A stretch of 64,000 nucleotides of DNA from Tropicimonas marinistellae (GTDB lineage: Bacteria > Pseudomonadota > Alphaproteobacteria > Rhodobacterales > Rhodobacteraceae), in NCBI RefSeq assembly GCF_001509585.1, contig NZ_LNCI01000013.1:1-64000 (forward strand). Direction: 5' to 3'. A model generated the notes under the pieces. That model saw only the letters and a list, made by a program, of their open reading frames with translations. It had not been told where the DNA came from and did not search any database. Both the position numbers and the translations under genes were made by a program. Positions 1-9,245 of this stretch are shown one piece after another. Position 1 is the stretch's first letter, and every line of letters starts with the position of its first letter.

Positions 1-25
1 TACGCTCAAACTTTTCCTTTGCCAT
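1..25 (-). CDS. tuf: Elongation factor Tu, first eight codons only
   Basis: The leftmost 25 bases, read on the minus strand from the ATG at 25-23, give MAKEKFER, the almost invariant N-terminus of bacterial EF-Tu. The rest lies outside the window. EF-Tu is the GTPase that delivers aminoacyl-tRNA to the ribosome. A GAGG stretch lies about 12 bases upstream of the ATG. The call rests on eight residues, but that N-terminus is very characteristic. Confidence 0.75.
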
Positions 26-189
26 TTGCGTGGCGCCTCGTCGTTAGGGGGCTCCCTGCGGCCCGGTTCTACATCGCGCGCGAAGTATTGCGTATGGGCC
101 GGAAAATCAAGCGCCTTCGGCGTGCCGGGCGCGGAAAGACAGCCGCGAAGCGGCCAATCCGCCTGCCGCGCCCCCGGCGCCCGCGCGGG

Positions 190-834
190 CTAGAAAAACG
201 CGCCGAAAATCTCGCGATCTTCCGCGAACATCTCGTCGACGCGCTGCCGGTCAGCCTCGGTCAGCTCCGCGGCCGCGGCCCGGCTCCGGCTTTTCTGCGA
301 ATGGCGCAGGTCCGGGACATCGCCGACGATCGCGCGCACGTAGTCGCAAAGATCGGGCAGTTCGCGCAACGAGAACAGGCGGTCGAAATAGGCCGGGTCG
401 CGCCCGAGAAAATGCGACAGCGGCTGCGAATGGTGCCGGATACCGGGCGCCGCATTCTGGTACAGGGGAAGGTCCTGGATGAACTGCCCGACCGTCGGCA
501 TCGAGGGCATGTCACGCTCCTCGAGGAACGCCGCGGAACCCGGCCGCTCCAGAAGACGCTCGTCCACGACCTTGTTGGCATAACACGAAACCACGCGGTC
601 GACCGGATCGCGGACGACGGCGATCTTGCGGTGACCGCGCATCTGTTTCTTTTGCAGCGCGTCGAATGCCACGCTCTTGGCAAATTGGTGAATGTAGTAG
701 CTGTGGCCGTTCAGCCTGAATCGCCGGAATTCGAACCCGTTGCTGATTTGGAAGAAAAAATGCTTCAGCGACGTGCATCCGCATTTCGGCACGCTCACAT
801 AGGTCAGCGCGTGCTTGGGCAGGTAAATCGTCAT
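190..834 (-). CDS. Sulfotransferase family protein
   Basis: A 214-residue protein with two landmarks of PAPS-dependent sulfotransferases. An N-terminal 5'-phosphosulfate loop reads VSVPKCGCTSLKHFF (about residues 14-28), and a 3'-phosphate-binding segment reads AVVRDPVDRVVSCYANKV (about 72-89). Proteins of this type usually sulfate glycans, lipids or other small acceptors; the acceptor cannot be read from sequence. No signal peptide or membrane segment is evident. It stands alone on the minus strand upstream of tuf, with no glycan or capsule genes in view. Confidence 0.75.
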   Translation of the reverse strand: MTIYLPKHALTYVSVPKCGCTSLKHFFFQISNGFEFRRFRLNGHSYYIHQFAKSVAFDALQKKQMRGHRKIAVVRDPVDRVVSCYANKVVDERLLERPGSAAFLEERDMPSMPTVGQFIQDLPLYQNAAPGIRHHSQPLSHFLGRDPAYFDRLFSLRELPDLCDYVRAIVGDVPDLRHSQKSRSRAAAAELTEADRQRVDEMFAEDREIFGAFF

Positions 835-915
835 GGCCTAGTTCCTGGGAGTATTCGGAGTACCGACACCAGGCCCGGCAGACCTGCGCGGTTGTTCATT
901 CCGGCGCGACACCGG

Positions 916-1467
916 TCACTCTTTCCGTTCAAACCAACCCTCGTTTTCCCGCATCCACTGCTCGATCTGGTAGGCTGCATTCGCCGACAGGTTGGCAACC
1001 TGCTCGGACTTGCTCTTGGTCAGCCCCGACCCGACAACGAAGTTCTCGTCCACCGATTCAAAAATCGTGAACTGGCGCGGTTCCGCGTTGATCTTCCCGC
1101 CGGCGGCATCGTCCCAGATCGACGCCTCGATCACCATCACCGATTTCGGCGCCATCACCACCGGCACACCGGGGACGGCCACCGAATAGCCAAGCACCGC
1201 GACGGCGATATGATAGAACTGGTCGCCCGGGTACCCGGAGAACCGCTGCTCCAGGGCGCTCTTCATGGCGCTCTCCCACTCGTCGATCGACACGTCGCGG
1301 GAGGGTTGAACGCGCTGCACATTGTCGGCCACGACAACGACGTGGCCCAACTTGAACGCTCCGAGCGGATCCCGCTCCGCCATACCGGCCATGTCCGACG
1401 TATTCGCACACCCCGCGAGCAACGCGGCGGCGGACAGAGTAAAGAGGCGTCGGGAGAGTGCTTTCAT
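916..1467 (-). CDS. Putative lipoprotein of unknown function
   Basis: About 183 residues from the ATG at 1467. An upstream in-frame ATG at 1521 would add 18 residues before the signal peptide and is less likely. The N-terminus has a basic start (MKALSRRLF), a hydrophobic stretch and the lipobox LLAGC, so export and lipidation at the inner or outer membrane are expected. The mature part is soluble-looking with no family I recognise. It is transcribed divergently from pdxJ, and the two starts are 135 bases apart. Confidence 0.7.
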   Translation of the reverse strand: MKALSRRLFTLSAAALLAGCANTSDMAGMAERDPLGAFKLGHVVVVADNVQRVQPSRDVSIDEWESAMKSALEQRFSGYPGDQFYHIAVAVLGYSVAVPGVPVVMAPKSVMVIEASIWDDAAGGKINAEPRQFTIFESVDENFVVGSGLTKSKSEQVANLSANAAYQIEQWMRENEGWFERKE

Positions 1468-1601
1468 CTTGGGCTCACGGCTGGCGTCGGGCGCATCGTC
1501 CATCCGCAATAGCCGAGCCACTGGCGAGGTGCAATTTCACCTTCGGACTTTCGCCTGTCCGCAGGCGGGTTTATGTCTGCCGGGCAACATGGAGGAACCG
1601 G

Positions 1602-2360
1602 ATGAGTGACGCGGGATTCGTCGGGCGGCTGCGCCTTGGAGTGAACATCGACCATGTTGCGACGGTGCGGAACGCGCGCGGTGGCGCCGTCCCCGATCCG
1701 CTGCGCGCGGCCCGGCTCGCCGAAGCCGCAGGCGCCGACGGCATCACGGCGCACCTGCGCGAGGACCGCCGCCACGTCACCGATACCGATATCGAGGGGC
1801 TCGCGCGCGACCTGACCGTGCCGCTCAATTTCGAAATGGCAGCAACCGAGGAGATGCAGGCCATCGCCCTGCGCCATCGCCCCCATGCCGTCTGCATCGT
1901 TCCCGAAAAGCGCGAGGAACGGACGACCGAAGGCGGGCTCGAGGTCGCGCAGGACGAAAACCGGCTGGCGCATTTCATCGCGCCGCTGCGGGATGCCGGC
2001 ATACGGGTGTCGATTTTCATCGCCGCCGACGCCCGGCAGATCGAAGCCGCCCACCGGATCGGCGCGGCCGTGGTGGAACTCCACACCGGCGCATATTGCG
2101 ATGCCCATGCCGAAGGCCGGTTCGACGACCGCGACGCGGAACTTGAACGCCTCCGCAAGATGTCCGCCTTCGCCCATTCGCTCGGGCTCGAAGTGCACGC
2201 CGGACATGGGCTCACCTATGACACCGTGCAGCCGATTGCGGCCTTCCCGGAGGTCGTGGAACTCAACATCGGCCATTTCCTCGTGGGCGAAGCGATTTTC
2301 GTGGGGCTGGAAGCGTCGATCCACGAAATGCGGCGGCTGATGGACGCGGCGCGCGACTAG
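1602..2360 (+). CDS. pdxJ: Pyridoxine 5'-phosphate synthase
   Basis: A 252-residue TIM-barrel enzyme that condenses 1-deoxyxylulose 5-phosphate with 3-amino-2-oxopropyl phosphate to form pyridoxine 5'-phosphate. Family signatures are visible: [15 protein letters not shown] near the N-terminus, [16 protein letters not shown], the central FEMAATEEM and [10 protein letters not shown] segments, ELHTGAY, and HAGHGLTY near the end. The ATG at 1602 was chosen because GGAGG lies at 1591-1595 and the protein then has normal family length; the frame stays open 48 codons further upstream. acpS, its usual partner, follows after an intervening LysR gene on the other strand. Confidence 0.95.
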   Translation: MSDAGFVGRLRLGVNIDHVATVRNARGGAVPDPLRAARLAEAAGADGITAHLREDRRHVTDTDIEGLARDLTVPLNFEMAATEEMQAIALRHRPHAVCIVPEKREERTTEGGLEVAQDENRLAHFIAPLRDAGIRVSIFIAADARQIEAAHRIGAAVVELHTGAYCDAHAEGRFDDRDAELERLRKMSAFAHSLGLEVHAGHGLTYDTVQPIAAFPEVVELNIGHFLVGEAIFVGLEASIHEMRRLMDAARD

Positions 2361-2378
2361 CGCGGCGCCGCTCCTGCC

Positions 2379-3275
2379 TTACGCGCCCAGGCCGCTGGCC
2401 GCGAGCTCCCCCTTGATCCAGCGGCGAAACGCCCGCTGTGGCGCGGTGCGCGGCCCCTCTGCCCCGGTGATCAGCCAGTAGGCGAAGCCGCTCGGCCGGC
2501 GGCAGCCGGGGAACGGCTCGGCAAGGTTGCCCCGGTCCAGCTGGTCCTGTGCCAGCGTCTCCCAGGCCAGAAACACACCTGCACCCGTCATGACCGCGTC
2601 CAGGCACATCCCCGCGTCGGAAAAGGCCGGGCCATCCCGCAGGATCTCGCTGGTCAGCCCTTCGGGTCCGAGCCAGTCGGCCCAGTCAAACATCGTCCCG
2701 TCGTCGCGCACCACCGGAACCTTCGCCAGATCGGCCGGCACGGAAAGGCGCTCCGCCGTCGCCCTGGAGCAGACGGGAAACACGCGGTGGCTCAGCAATC
2801 GTTCCGCTGTCACCCCCGGCCAGCCGCCGCGCCCGACGCGGATGCAGAGGTCGATATCGGCAATATCCGGGTTGAGGTGCTCGGAATCGGCCGACAGGCG
2901 CACCTTGATGTCCGGATATTGCTCCGAGAACCGCGCCAGCCGATAGACGAGCCACCGGGCGGCAAAGATCGGCGGTGCGGAAATGGTCAGCCGCGCATCC
3001 GCGCGTTCGAATCCGCGCCCGACTGCCTTGGCAATGCGCGCGAACCCCGCGGAAAGGTGGGCAGACACCTCGACGCCGAGGTCGGTCGGCACCATGCCCG
3101 TCTGGCGGCGGTCAAAGAGCTTCGCGCCGAAGATCCGTTCCACGCGCATGACCTGCTGGCTCACCGCCCCCGGCGTCACGCCAAGTTCCGCGGCCGCACG
3201 GGACAACGAGCCGCAACGGGCCACCGTCTCCACGGCGCGCAGTCCGGACAAGGGAATACGGTTCAGAGTATCCAT
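2379..3275 (-). CDS. LysR-family transcriptional regulator
   Basis: A 298-residue regulator. An N-terminal winged helix-turn-helix (about residues 8-65, with SLSRAAAELGVTPGAVSQQV and AKLFDRR) is followed by a periplasmic-binding-protein-like effector domain. The recognition helix resembles the GcvA/AmpR subgroup. LysR proteins usually control a divergent neighbour. Here the divergent side is a 273-bp gap leading to acpS, an unlikely target, so the regulon is unknown. It sits between pdxJ and acpS, genes that are adjacent in many Proteobacteria, which suggests a local insertion. Confidence 0.88.
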   Translation of the reverse strand: MDTLNRIPLSGLRAVETVARCGSLSRAAAELGVTPGAVSQQVMRVERIFGAKLFDRRQTGMVPTDLGVEVSAHLSAGFARIAKAVGRGFERADARLTISAPPIFAARWLVYRLARFSEQYPDIKVRLSADSEHLNPDIADIDLCIRVGRGGWPGVTAERLLSHRVFPVCSRATAERLSVPADLAKVPVVRDDGTMFDWADWLGPEGLTSEILRDGPAFSDAGMCLDAVMTGAGVFLAWETLAQDQLDRGNLAEPFPGCRRPSGFAYWLITGAEGPRTAPQRAFRRWIKGELAASGLGA

Positions 3276-3548
3276 ATAGAAATACTAAACCCTCCTTGAG
3301 CGCGTTTCGATCATCTGTTGCGGTTTATCGGGCATATTCTCTGAGACATGAAGCATGCACTTTCAACTTTTCTCAAGTTCCTCCGGACCCGCGCCATACC
3401 GGCGCGCGCCCCCTGCCCCGATCCTGCCGATCACCCGGCTCTGAAGAATATGTCCCTGCGCGAACTTGCGGATCTGCCCATGCCGCGGCCCGCATCGGCC
3501 GAGTTCGATAGCTGTTGACGGCCCGGCTCGTTTGACCCACCAAAGGGC

Positions 3549-3959
3549 ATGATCCTGGGCATCGGCACCGACCTTGCGAATATCGAGCGTATTGCCGGCA
3601 CGCTGGAGCGTTTCGGCGACCGGTTCCGCAACCGCGTCTTCACCGAGATCGAACAGCGAAAGGCAGAGCGGCGGGCCGATACTCCCGGCACCTATGCAAA
3701 ACGCTGGGCGGCGAAGGAGGCCTGCTCGAAGGCGCTCGGAACCGGCCTCCGGATGGGCATTGCCTGGAAGGATATGGCGGTCAGCAACCTCGAAACCGGC
3801 CAGCCGGTCATGACCGTCACCGGATGGGCCGCGGAACGTCTGGCAGAGATGACCCCGCCCGGCCACGAGGCGATCATCCACGTCACGCTGACCGACGATC
3901 ATCCCTGGGCGCAGGCCTTCGTGGTTATCGAAGCCCGCCCCCTGGCCCCGGCGGGCTGA
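3549..3959 (+). CDS. acpS: Holo-[acyl-carrier-protein] synthase
   Basis: A 136-residue phosphopantetheinyl transferase that moves 4'-phosphopantetheine from CoA to the serine of acyl carrier protein. The Mg-binding residues of the family are present: Asp8 in [13 protein letters not shown], and Glu57 in [15 protein letters not shown]. It comes before lepB and rnc, as in many alphaproteobacteria. The 220-bp gap to lepB contains a short GC stem-loop (CGGCGC at 4001-4006 and GCGCCG at 4010-4015) with no T-run, so it may attenuate rather than end transcription. Confidence 0.95.
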   Translation: MILGIGTDLANIERIAGTLERFGDRFRNRVFTEIEQRKAERRADTPGTYAKRWAAKEACSKALGTGLRMGIAWKDMAVSNLETGQPVMTVTGWAAERLAEMTPPGHEAIIHVTLTDDHPWAQAFVVIEARPLAPAG

Positions 3960-4179
3960 CGCGCGCGCCCCCCGGTAATCGGCCGAAGGCCGGCGAAACT
4001 CGGCGCTTCGCGCCGGTCAGCCGGTGTGGAAAAGCAGGGGCGGCACACCCACCGGGGCCGTGCCTGAGTGGGTTCCGGCCCGCCCCGGCCCGCGCGAGCC
4101 GCTTGACAGTCTCACCTCCCCTGCCCATGAAGCGCCGTGTCCGATGCAACGGACAGGACAGGCATGAGCAGGACAAAAC

Positions 4180-4956
4180 ATGGGCAACGCGGTCGAAGGC
4201 ATCTGGGAAACGATCAAGACGGTCTTCTGGGCCCTTGTGATCGCGGGCGTATTCAGAACGCTGTTCTTCCAGCCCTTCTGGATTCCCTCCGGCTCGATGA
4301 AGGACACGCTGCTCATCGGTGACTTCCTGTTCGTCAACAAGATGGCCTACGGCTATTCCCGCTACTCCTGCCCCCTCGGGCTCTGCCCGATCGACGGGCG
4401 GCTGCTCGGCTCCGAGCCGGAGCGCGGCGACGTGGTGGTCTTCCGCCACCCGGTCAACGAGACCGACTTCATCAAGCGGCTGATCGGCCTGCCCGGCGAC
4501 CGGGTCCAGATGAAGGACGGCGTGCTGCACATCAACGACGCGCCGGTGCAGATGGATCCCGACGGCCTCTTCATCGAGGAAATGGCGCCGCAAGGCCCCC
4601 AACAGCTCATGCCGCGCTGCGCGAACGGGCCGGTCGGGGCTGGCGGCACCTGCGAGAAGCAACGCTACACCGAGACCCTGCCCAACGGCGTCAGCCACTC
4701 GATCCTGGATATCGGCCTCGGCCCCAATGACAACACCCCGGTCTTCACCGTGCCCGAGGGCCATTACTTCTTCATGGGCGACAACCGCGACAATTCCACC
4801 GACAGCCGGGTGAACCAGCTCGCCCGCGGCGTCGGCATGGTCCCGGCCGAGAACCTCATCGGCCGCGCCGACCGGATCATGTTCTCCTCCGCCGGCCGCT
4901 CGCTCTTCTTCGTCTGGACCTGGCGCGCGGACCGTTTCTTCAAGAGGATCGATTGA
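4180..4956 (+). CDS. lepB: Signal peptidase I
   Basis: A 258-residue membrane serine protease that removes signal peptides from exported preproteins. An N-terminal transmembrane helix (about residues 10-30) comes before the catalytic serine box FWIPSGSM (Ser39) and the general-base lysine in [12 protein letters not shown] (Lys99). The C-terminal box E reads [12 protein letters not shown]. Two cysteines in the [11 protein letters not shown] loop may pair in the periplasm. It overlaps rnc by four bases, indicating translational coupling. Confidence 0.96.
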   Translation: MGNAVEGIWETIKTVFWALVIAGVFRTLFFQPFWIPSGSMKDTLLIGDFLFVNKMAYGYSRYSCPLGLCPIDGRLLGSEPERGDVVVFRHPVNETDFIKRLIGLPGDRVQMKDGVLHINDAPVQMDPDGLFIEEMAPQGPQQLMPRCANGPVGAGGTCEKQRYTETLPNGVSHSILDIGLGPNDNTPVFTVPEGHYFFMGDNRDNSTDSRVNQLARGVGMVPAENLIGRADRIMFSSAGRSLFFVWTWRADRFFKRID

Positions 4957-5636
4957 AGCTCTCGGCGGATCTGAAAGATTTCGAACAGCGCCTCGGGCAC
5001 CGGTTCACCCGCCCCGAGCTGCTGGTGCGCGCGCTGACACACCCCTCTCTCGCCTCGCAGACCCGGCCGTCCAACCAGCGGCTCGAATTCCTCGGCGACC
5101 GCGTGCTGAACCTGGTGATCGCCGAAGCGCTCTTCCGGCACGACCGGCTGGCCGACGAGGGCCAGCTCGCGCCGCGCTACAACGTGCTCGTGCGCAAGGA
5201 GACCTGTGCCGATGTCGCCCGCCAGATCGACCTCGGAGCGGCGCTGAAGCTCGGACGCTCGGAAATGATGTCCGGCGGCCGGCGCAAGAACGCCCTGCTG
5301 GGCGACGCCATGGAGGCGGTCATCGCGGCGATCTACCTCGACGGTGGGCTGGAGGCCGCCAAACCCATCGTGCTCCGGCTCTGGGGAAAGCGCATCGAAG
5401 CCGCGGAAGATCAGGCGCGCGATCCCAAGACGGCGCTGCAGGAATGGGCGCAGGCACGCGGCATGCCGCCGCCGCGCTACGTGGAAACGGCGCGCTCCGG
5501 GCCCGACCACGCGCCGCAATTCACCATCGCCGCGCGGCTCGAAAACGGCGAGGAGGAAATCGCCACCGCCGGTTCCAAGCGGCAGGCCGAACAGGTGGCG
5601 GCAACCGCGCTGCTCTCCCGGCTCGAAGGCGACTAG
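4953..5636 (+). CDS. rnc: Ribonuclease III
   Basis: A 227-residue double-stranded-RNA endonuclease used in rRNA and mRNA processing. The signature NQRLEFLGD lies at residues 41-49. The Mg ligands Glu45, Asp49, Asp118 and Glu121 are in place, and a C-terminal double-stranded-RNA-binding domain starts near residue 150. Translation starts at a TTG (4953) that overlaps the lepB stop codon. Together with era and recO this is a conserved alphaproteobacterial order, but here bfr and a helicase gene lie between rnc and era. Confidence 0.96.
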   Translation: MKLSADLKDFEQRLGHRFTRPELLVRALTHPSLASQTRPSNQRLEFLGDRVLNLVIAEALFRHDRLADEGQLAPRYNVLVRKETCADVARQIDLGAALKLGRSEMMSGGRRKNALLGDAMEAVIAAIYLDGGLEAAKPIVLRLWGKRIEAAEDQARDPKTALQEWAQARGMPPPRYVETARSGPDHAPQFTIAARLENGEEEIATAGSKRQAEQVAATALLSRLEGD

Positions 5637-5729
5637 GCCCGGACGGGCATGGAGTGCCCCGCCTCGCGGGCACGGGTGCGGGTGCGGCCGTGCCGGGCCG
5701 GACCGTCACCTGCGACAAGATGAGTAAAT

Positions 5730-5755
5730 GATATATCTTTGATGCGACATATATC
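5730..5755. promoter_or_regulatory. AT-rich inverted repeat upstream of bfr
   Basis: GATATAT (5730-5736) and ATATATC (5749-5755) form a perfect 7-bp dyad with a 12-base centre, in an AT-rich patch 61 bases before the bfr start. It is a plausible operator or promoter region for iron-responsive control. The sequence does not clearly match the Irr or RirA boxes I know, so the regulator is left open. Confidence 0.4.
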
Positions 5756-5815
5756 GACCCGTGTCGATACCCGCTGCCCGTGCAGGGCGGCGCAACGTTT
5801 TCACGGGAGATCCAG

Positions 5816-6313
5816 ATGTCCAACGACCAGACGATCCAGAACCTCCAGACCGCGCTGGAGATGGAAATGACCGCCGCCCACCAATACCAGTTGCATGCGC
5901 AGGTGCTCGACGACTGGGGGCTCAACCTGCTGGCGGCAAAGATGCGCGAGGAGATGCAGGAGGAGATCGGCCATTCCGACCTCTTCATGGAGCGCATCAT
6001 CTACCTCGGCGGCACCCCCGAGCTGCGTTTCCAGAAACAGCCGAAACGCGCGGAGACGCTCCAGGAGATGTTCGAAATGGACGCCGCCGACGAGCAGGAG
6101 GCGATCGAGGTCTACACCAAGGGCGCCCAGCAGGCCGGCGAAGTCGGCGACATCGGCAGCCGGGTGCTGTTCGAGAAAATCGTGCTCGACGAGGAAGGCC
6201 ACAAGGGCTGGCTCGACCTGCAACTCAGCCTGCTCGCACGGCTCGGCGAGCGAGCCTTCAGCGCGAAGTGGATCGCGTTGGGTGACACAGGGGCCGCGCC
6301 GGCGGAGGCGTAA
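5816..6313 (+). CDS. bfr: Bacterioferritin (ferroxidase subunit without the heme-ligand Met)
   Basis: A 165-residue four-helix ferritin-like protein that oxidises and stores iron in a 24-mer cage. The dinuclear-iron ligands expected for bacterioferritin are visible: Glu17, Glu50 and His53 (in EEIGHSD), a Glu in AADEQEA, and the EEGH pair near residue 125. The Met that binds heme between subunits (Met52 in E. coli, sequence EMKH) is Ile51 here (EEIGH), so this subunit probably cannot bind heme alone. The ATG at 5816 was preferred to an upstream in-frame ATG at 5780 because CGGGAG precedes it at the right distance. Confidence 0.9.
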   Translation: MSNDQTIQNLQTALEMEMTAAHQYQLHAQVLDDWGLNLLAAKMREEMQEEIGHSDLFMERIIYLGGTPELRFQKQPKRAETLQEMFEMDAADEQEAIEVYTKGAQQAGEVGDIGSRVLFEKIVLDEEGHKGWLDLQLSLLARLGERAFSAKWIALGDTGAAPAEA

Positions 6314-6346
6314 CTCCGCCAGACTCCGGCTCGCTGCAGGCCGCGA

Positions 6347-7588
6347 TCACGCGGCCTTGCGTCCGCGCGACCGGCGGCGGGGGCGTCGCTTCGCACCGGC
6401 ATTGCCGCCCGCGCCCTTGCCAGCCTTGCCACCCCGGCGCGGCGCCGGCGCGTCGCCGCCGCCCCAACGGGTGCCGCCATGCACCGGGATCTCGCGGCCC
6501 ATGGTCTTCTGGATCGCCTTCAGCTCCGACATCTCCGCCGGCGCGCAATAAGCAACGGCCCGGCCATCCCGCCCGGCGCGCGCCGTGCGGCCGATCCGGT
6601 GCACGTAATTGTCCGGCACGTTCGGCAGGTCGTAGTTGTAGACGTGCCGCACGCCGGGAATGTCGAGCCCCCGCGCCGCCACGTCGGTGGCCACCAGCAC
6701 CTTCAGCTTGCCCGCCTTGAAGGCGTCGATGGCGCGCTGCCGCTGCCCCTGGGACTTGTTGCCGTGAATCGCATCGACCGCGTAGCCCGCCCCGTCCAGC
6801 GCCTTCATCAGCCGGTTTGCACCGTGCTTGGTGCGCGTGAAAACGAGTGCGAGCTCTTCGCGGTGCGCGTCGAGATGCTCGATCAGCAGCGGCGTCTTGC
6901 CGGCCTGCTCGACGAAGTGCAGCCCCTGGTCGATCTTGTCCGCCGGCTTGCCCGGCGGTGCCACCTCCACGCGCACGGCGTCGGTCAGGTAGGTGCGCGA
7001 CAGCTCTTCCATCAGCTTCGGCATGGTGGCCGAGAACATCATCGTCTGCCGCTGCTTCGACAACAGCGGCGCGATCCGGCGCAGGGCATGGATGAACCCC
7101 ATGTCGAGCATCTGGTCGGCCTCGTCGAGCACCAGGAACTGCGTCTGGTCGAGCCGCACGGTCTTGCGCTCGATATGGTCGATCAGCCGCCCCGGCGTCG
7201 CCACCAGCAGGTCGGTGCCCCGATGCAGCCGGTTGGACTGCGCGTTGAGCGAGGCGCCGCCTACCACGAGATTGACCTTGAGGTGGGTGTCGCCGGTATA
7301 GGCAGCGAGATTGTCGGCGATCTGCTTGGCCAACTCGCGGGTCGGCGCCAGGATCAGGCCGCGCACCGTCTTCGGCTCGGGCTTGCTGCCGGCCTTGATC
7401 AGCCGATGCGCCATCGGCAGGCCGAAAGCGGCCGTCTTGCCGGTGCCGGTCTGGGCAATGCCCATCACGTCGCGCCCTTCCAGCGCGAGCGGAATCGCCT
7501 GTTTCTGGATCGGCGTCGGGTCGGTGATGCCCTGCTCGGCAAGGCGTCGGACGAGGCGGGGCTGCAGCCCCATGGTGTCGAAAGTCAT
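6347..7588 (-). CDS. DEAD-box ATP-dependent RNA helicase (RhlE-like)
   Basis: A 413-residue RNA helicase with the full motif set: Q-motif region (TPIQKQAIPLALEGRD), motif I AQTGTGKT (45-52), motif Ia PTRELAKQI, motif II DEAD, motif III SAT, and motif VI HRIGRTARAGR. A basic Ala/Gly/Arg tail of about 45 residues follows, typical of RhlE-type enzymes and likely to bind RNA. Such proteins remodel ribosome-assembly intermediates or degradosome RNA, often in the cold. It converges with bfr (33-base gap) and diverges from era. Confidence 0.93.
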   Translation of the reverse strand: MTFDTMGLQPRLVRRLAEQGITDPTPIQKQAIPLALEGRDVMGIAQTGTGKTAAFGLPMAHRLIKAGSKPEPKTVRGLILAPTRELAKQIADNLAAYTGDTHLKVNLVVGGASLNAQSNRLHRGTDLLVATPGRLIDHIERKTVRLDQTQFLVLDEADQMLDMGFIHALRRIAPLLSKQRQTMMFSATMPKLMEELSRTYLTDAVRVEVAPPGKPADKIDQGLHFVEQAGKTPLLIEHLDAHREELALVFTRTKHGANRLMKALDGAGYAVDAIHGNKSQGQRQRAIDAFKAGKLKVLVATDVAARGLDIPGVRHVYNYDLPNVPDNYVHRIGRTARAGRDGRAVAYCAPAEMSELKAIQKTMGREIPVHGGTRWGGGDAPAPRRGGKAGKGAGGNAGAKRRPRRRSRGRKAA

Positions 7589-7952
7589 AAGCGTAGAATC
7601 CTAGGGCCGAACGGCGATACCGCGGCCGGAGTTGGTCGCCGCCTCACCCCGAACGGGCGGACGGTCGCATTGGGGTTGCGCGACATGCGGGCCGGGGGCC
7701 GGATTGCCCGAACGGCCGTCATCGCGCCGGACCCCTGCGTGACGTGGGAACCTGGGAAGATGGTGTCGTTTCGCGCCAACCGCTTCGGGTGGCTGCTTGT
7801 TGCTCACGCGGCAGAAACGACCCGCCGCACATGCGGGCTGCCAGCGGACAAGTCAAGGCTTTTCGCGTAAACGCATCTTGCGCGCTGGCGCTTTTTCGCA
7901 CGATCCGCTAGACCCGGTGCCTGCATTCGAGGTCTTCACCCATGAGCACATT
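7589..7952. other. 364-bp intergenic region between divergent helicase and era
   Basis: No credible gene. It holds the leaders and promoters of two divergent genes. Short open frames on both strands lack recognisable ribosome sites and family features. Confidence 0.5.
7828..7856 (-). promoter_or_regulatory. Candidate promoter for the DEAD-box helicase
   Basis: On the minus strand TTGACT (7856-7851), a 17-base spacer and CATGTG (7833-7828) resemble a sigma-70 promoter. The -35 is good and the -10 is poor. It would give a leader of over 200 bases, which would suit a cold- or structure-regulated helicase gene, but that is only an inference. Confidence 0.35.
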
Positions 7953-8861
7953 ATGAGCACACGTTGCGGATTCGTCGCCCTGATCGGGGAGCCCAACGCC
8001 GGCAAGTCGACGTTGATGAACCACATGGTCGGGGCAAAGGTCTCGATCGTCACCCACAAGGTGCAGACGACCCGCGCGCGCATCCGGGGCGTGGCGATCG
8101 AGGGCGACGCGCAAATCGTCTTCGTCGATACGCCCGGCCTCTTCCGGCCGCGCCGCAGGCTCGACCGCGCCATGGTGGCCGCGGCCTGGGGCGGCGCGGC
8201 GGATGCCGATCTGGTGGTGCTGCTGATCGAGGCGCACCGCGGCCTGACCGACGGCGTCCGGGCGATTGTCGAGGCGCTCAACGAGCGCGGCGGCACGCAG
8301 CCCGTGGCGCTGGCGATCAACAAGATCGACAAGGTGAAATCCGAGACCCTGCTGGCACTCACGCAGGAGATGAACGACGCCTACCCGTTCCAGCAAACCT
8401 TCCTGATCTCCGCCGAGAAGGGCTACGGCGTGCAGGATCTGCGCAACTGGCTGGCCGAGAGCCTGCCCGGCGGGCCGTGGCTCTACCCGGAAGACCAGAT
8501 CGCCGATCTGCCGATGCGGATGATCGCCGCCGAGATGACGCGCGAGAAGCTCACCCTGCGGCTGCACCAGGAGCTTCCCTACCAGCTCACCGTGGAGACC
8601 GAGAACTGGGAGGAGCGCAAGGACGGCTCGGCGCGGATCGACCAGGTGATCTATGTCGCCCGCGACGGGCACAAGGGGATCGTGCTCGGCAAGAAGGGCG
8701 AGACGATCAAGGCCGTGAGCCAGGCGGCGCGCGCGGAACTGGAGGAATTCCTCGACCGGAAAATCCACCTGTTCCTGCAGGTGAAGGTGCGCCCGGGCTG
8801 GCTCGAGGAGGCCGAGCGCTATTCCGAGATGGGGCTGGATTTCAAGGACGGCAACGCGTGA
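7953..8861 (+). CDS. era: GTPase Era
   Basis: A 302-residue GTPase that binds 16S rRNA and helps assemble the 30S subunit. G1 is GEPNAGKST (12-20), G3 is DTPG, G4 is NKID, and a C-terminal KH RNA-binding domain contains GKKGETIK. The ATG at 7953 gives the canonical N-terminus; the frame runs open 52 codons further upstream without family similarity. It overlaps the DUF1491 gene by four bases and belongs to an era-DUF1491-recO-tag operon. Confidence 0.96.
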   Translation: MSTRCGFVALIGEPNAGKSTLMNHMVGAKVSIVTHKVQTTRARIRGVAIEGDAQIVFVDTPGLFRPRRRLDRAMVAAAWGGAADADLVVLLIEAHRGLTDGVRAIVEALNERGGTQPVALAINKIDKVKSETLLALTQEMNDAYPFQQTFLISAEKGYGVQDLRNWLAESLPGGPWLYPEDQIADLPMRMIAAEMTREKLTLRLHQELPYQLTVETENWEERKDGSARIDQVIYVARDGHKGIVLGKKGETIKAVSQAARAELEEFLDRKIHLFLQVKVRPGWLEEAERYSEMGLDFKDGNA

Positions 8862-9184
8862 GCCGACTGGCCGCGAGCCTCTGGGTGCAGGCCTACCTGA
8901 TGCGGCTGCAAATCGAGGCGATCCCGGCCTATGTGCTGGCCCACGGCGACGACACCGCCGGCGCGATCCTGGTGAAACTCGCCCCGCGCGACGGCACCGC
9001 GCGGCTCTTCCAGCGGGTGATGGCGATGGACGGCTCGCGGCCCTGGGACGTGCTGGCCGAGGGGGCGGAGGACGAGGTCGACGCGGCCATCGCGCGGCAG
9101 CGCCGCTCCGACCCGGATCTCTGGGTGATCGAGGTCGAAAGCCCGGCCGGGCGCCACATGCTGGACGAACCGGGCCTGGAGTGA
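8858..9184 (+). CDS. DUF1491 family protein
   Basis: A 108-residue protein from a GTG at 8858 that overlaps the era stop. The sequence ([29 protein letters not shown] and a Trp-rich C-terminus) matches the alphaproteobacterial DUF1491 family, usually found between era and recO. Its function is unknown. It has no membrane segment or signal peptide. Translational coupling to era suggests co-expression with ribosome-assembly and repair genes. Confidence 0.8.
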   Translation: MSRLAASLWVQAYLMRLQIEAIPAYVLAHGDDTAGAILVKLAPRDGTARLFQRVMAMDGSRPWDVLAEGAEDEVDAAIARQRRSDPDLWVIEVESPAGRHMLDEPGLE

Positions 9185-9192
9185 CAGGCTGC

Positions 9193-9238
9193 GCCGGAGT
9201 TTTCTTGCCTCCGGCGGGGATATTTCCGGACAGAAGAA
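9193..9238. repeat. Intergenic repeat element, single copy with stem-loop
   Basis: The block GCCTCCGGCGGGGATATTTC followed by CGGACAGAAGAA (9207-9238) recurs, with few changes, at 36962-36990, 37015-37046, 44918-44953 and 45065-45100. Here one copy is preceded by GCCGGAG (9193-9199), which pairs with CTCCGGC inside the element (9209-9215) to form a 7-bp stem. It lies between DUF1491 and recO, genes on the same strand. Confidence 0.75.
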
Positions 9239-9245
9239 GGGCGCG

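Noticed and set aside
19-1512. Long plus-strand open frame of about 497 codons at the left edge
   Set aside because: It runs antisense to the sulfotransferase and lipoprotein genes, has no family motif and an Arg/Pro-rich composition typical of a GC-rich shadow frame.
3296-3511. Short open frame of 71 codons between the LysR gene and acpS
   Set aside because: No ribosome site or recognisable family, and its composition does not suggest a gene.
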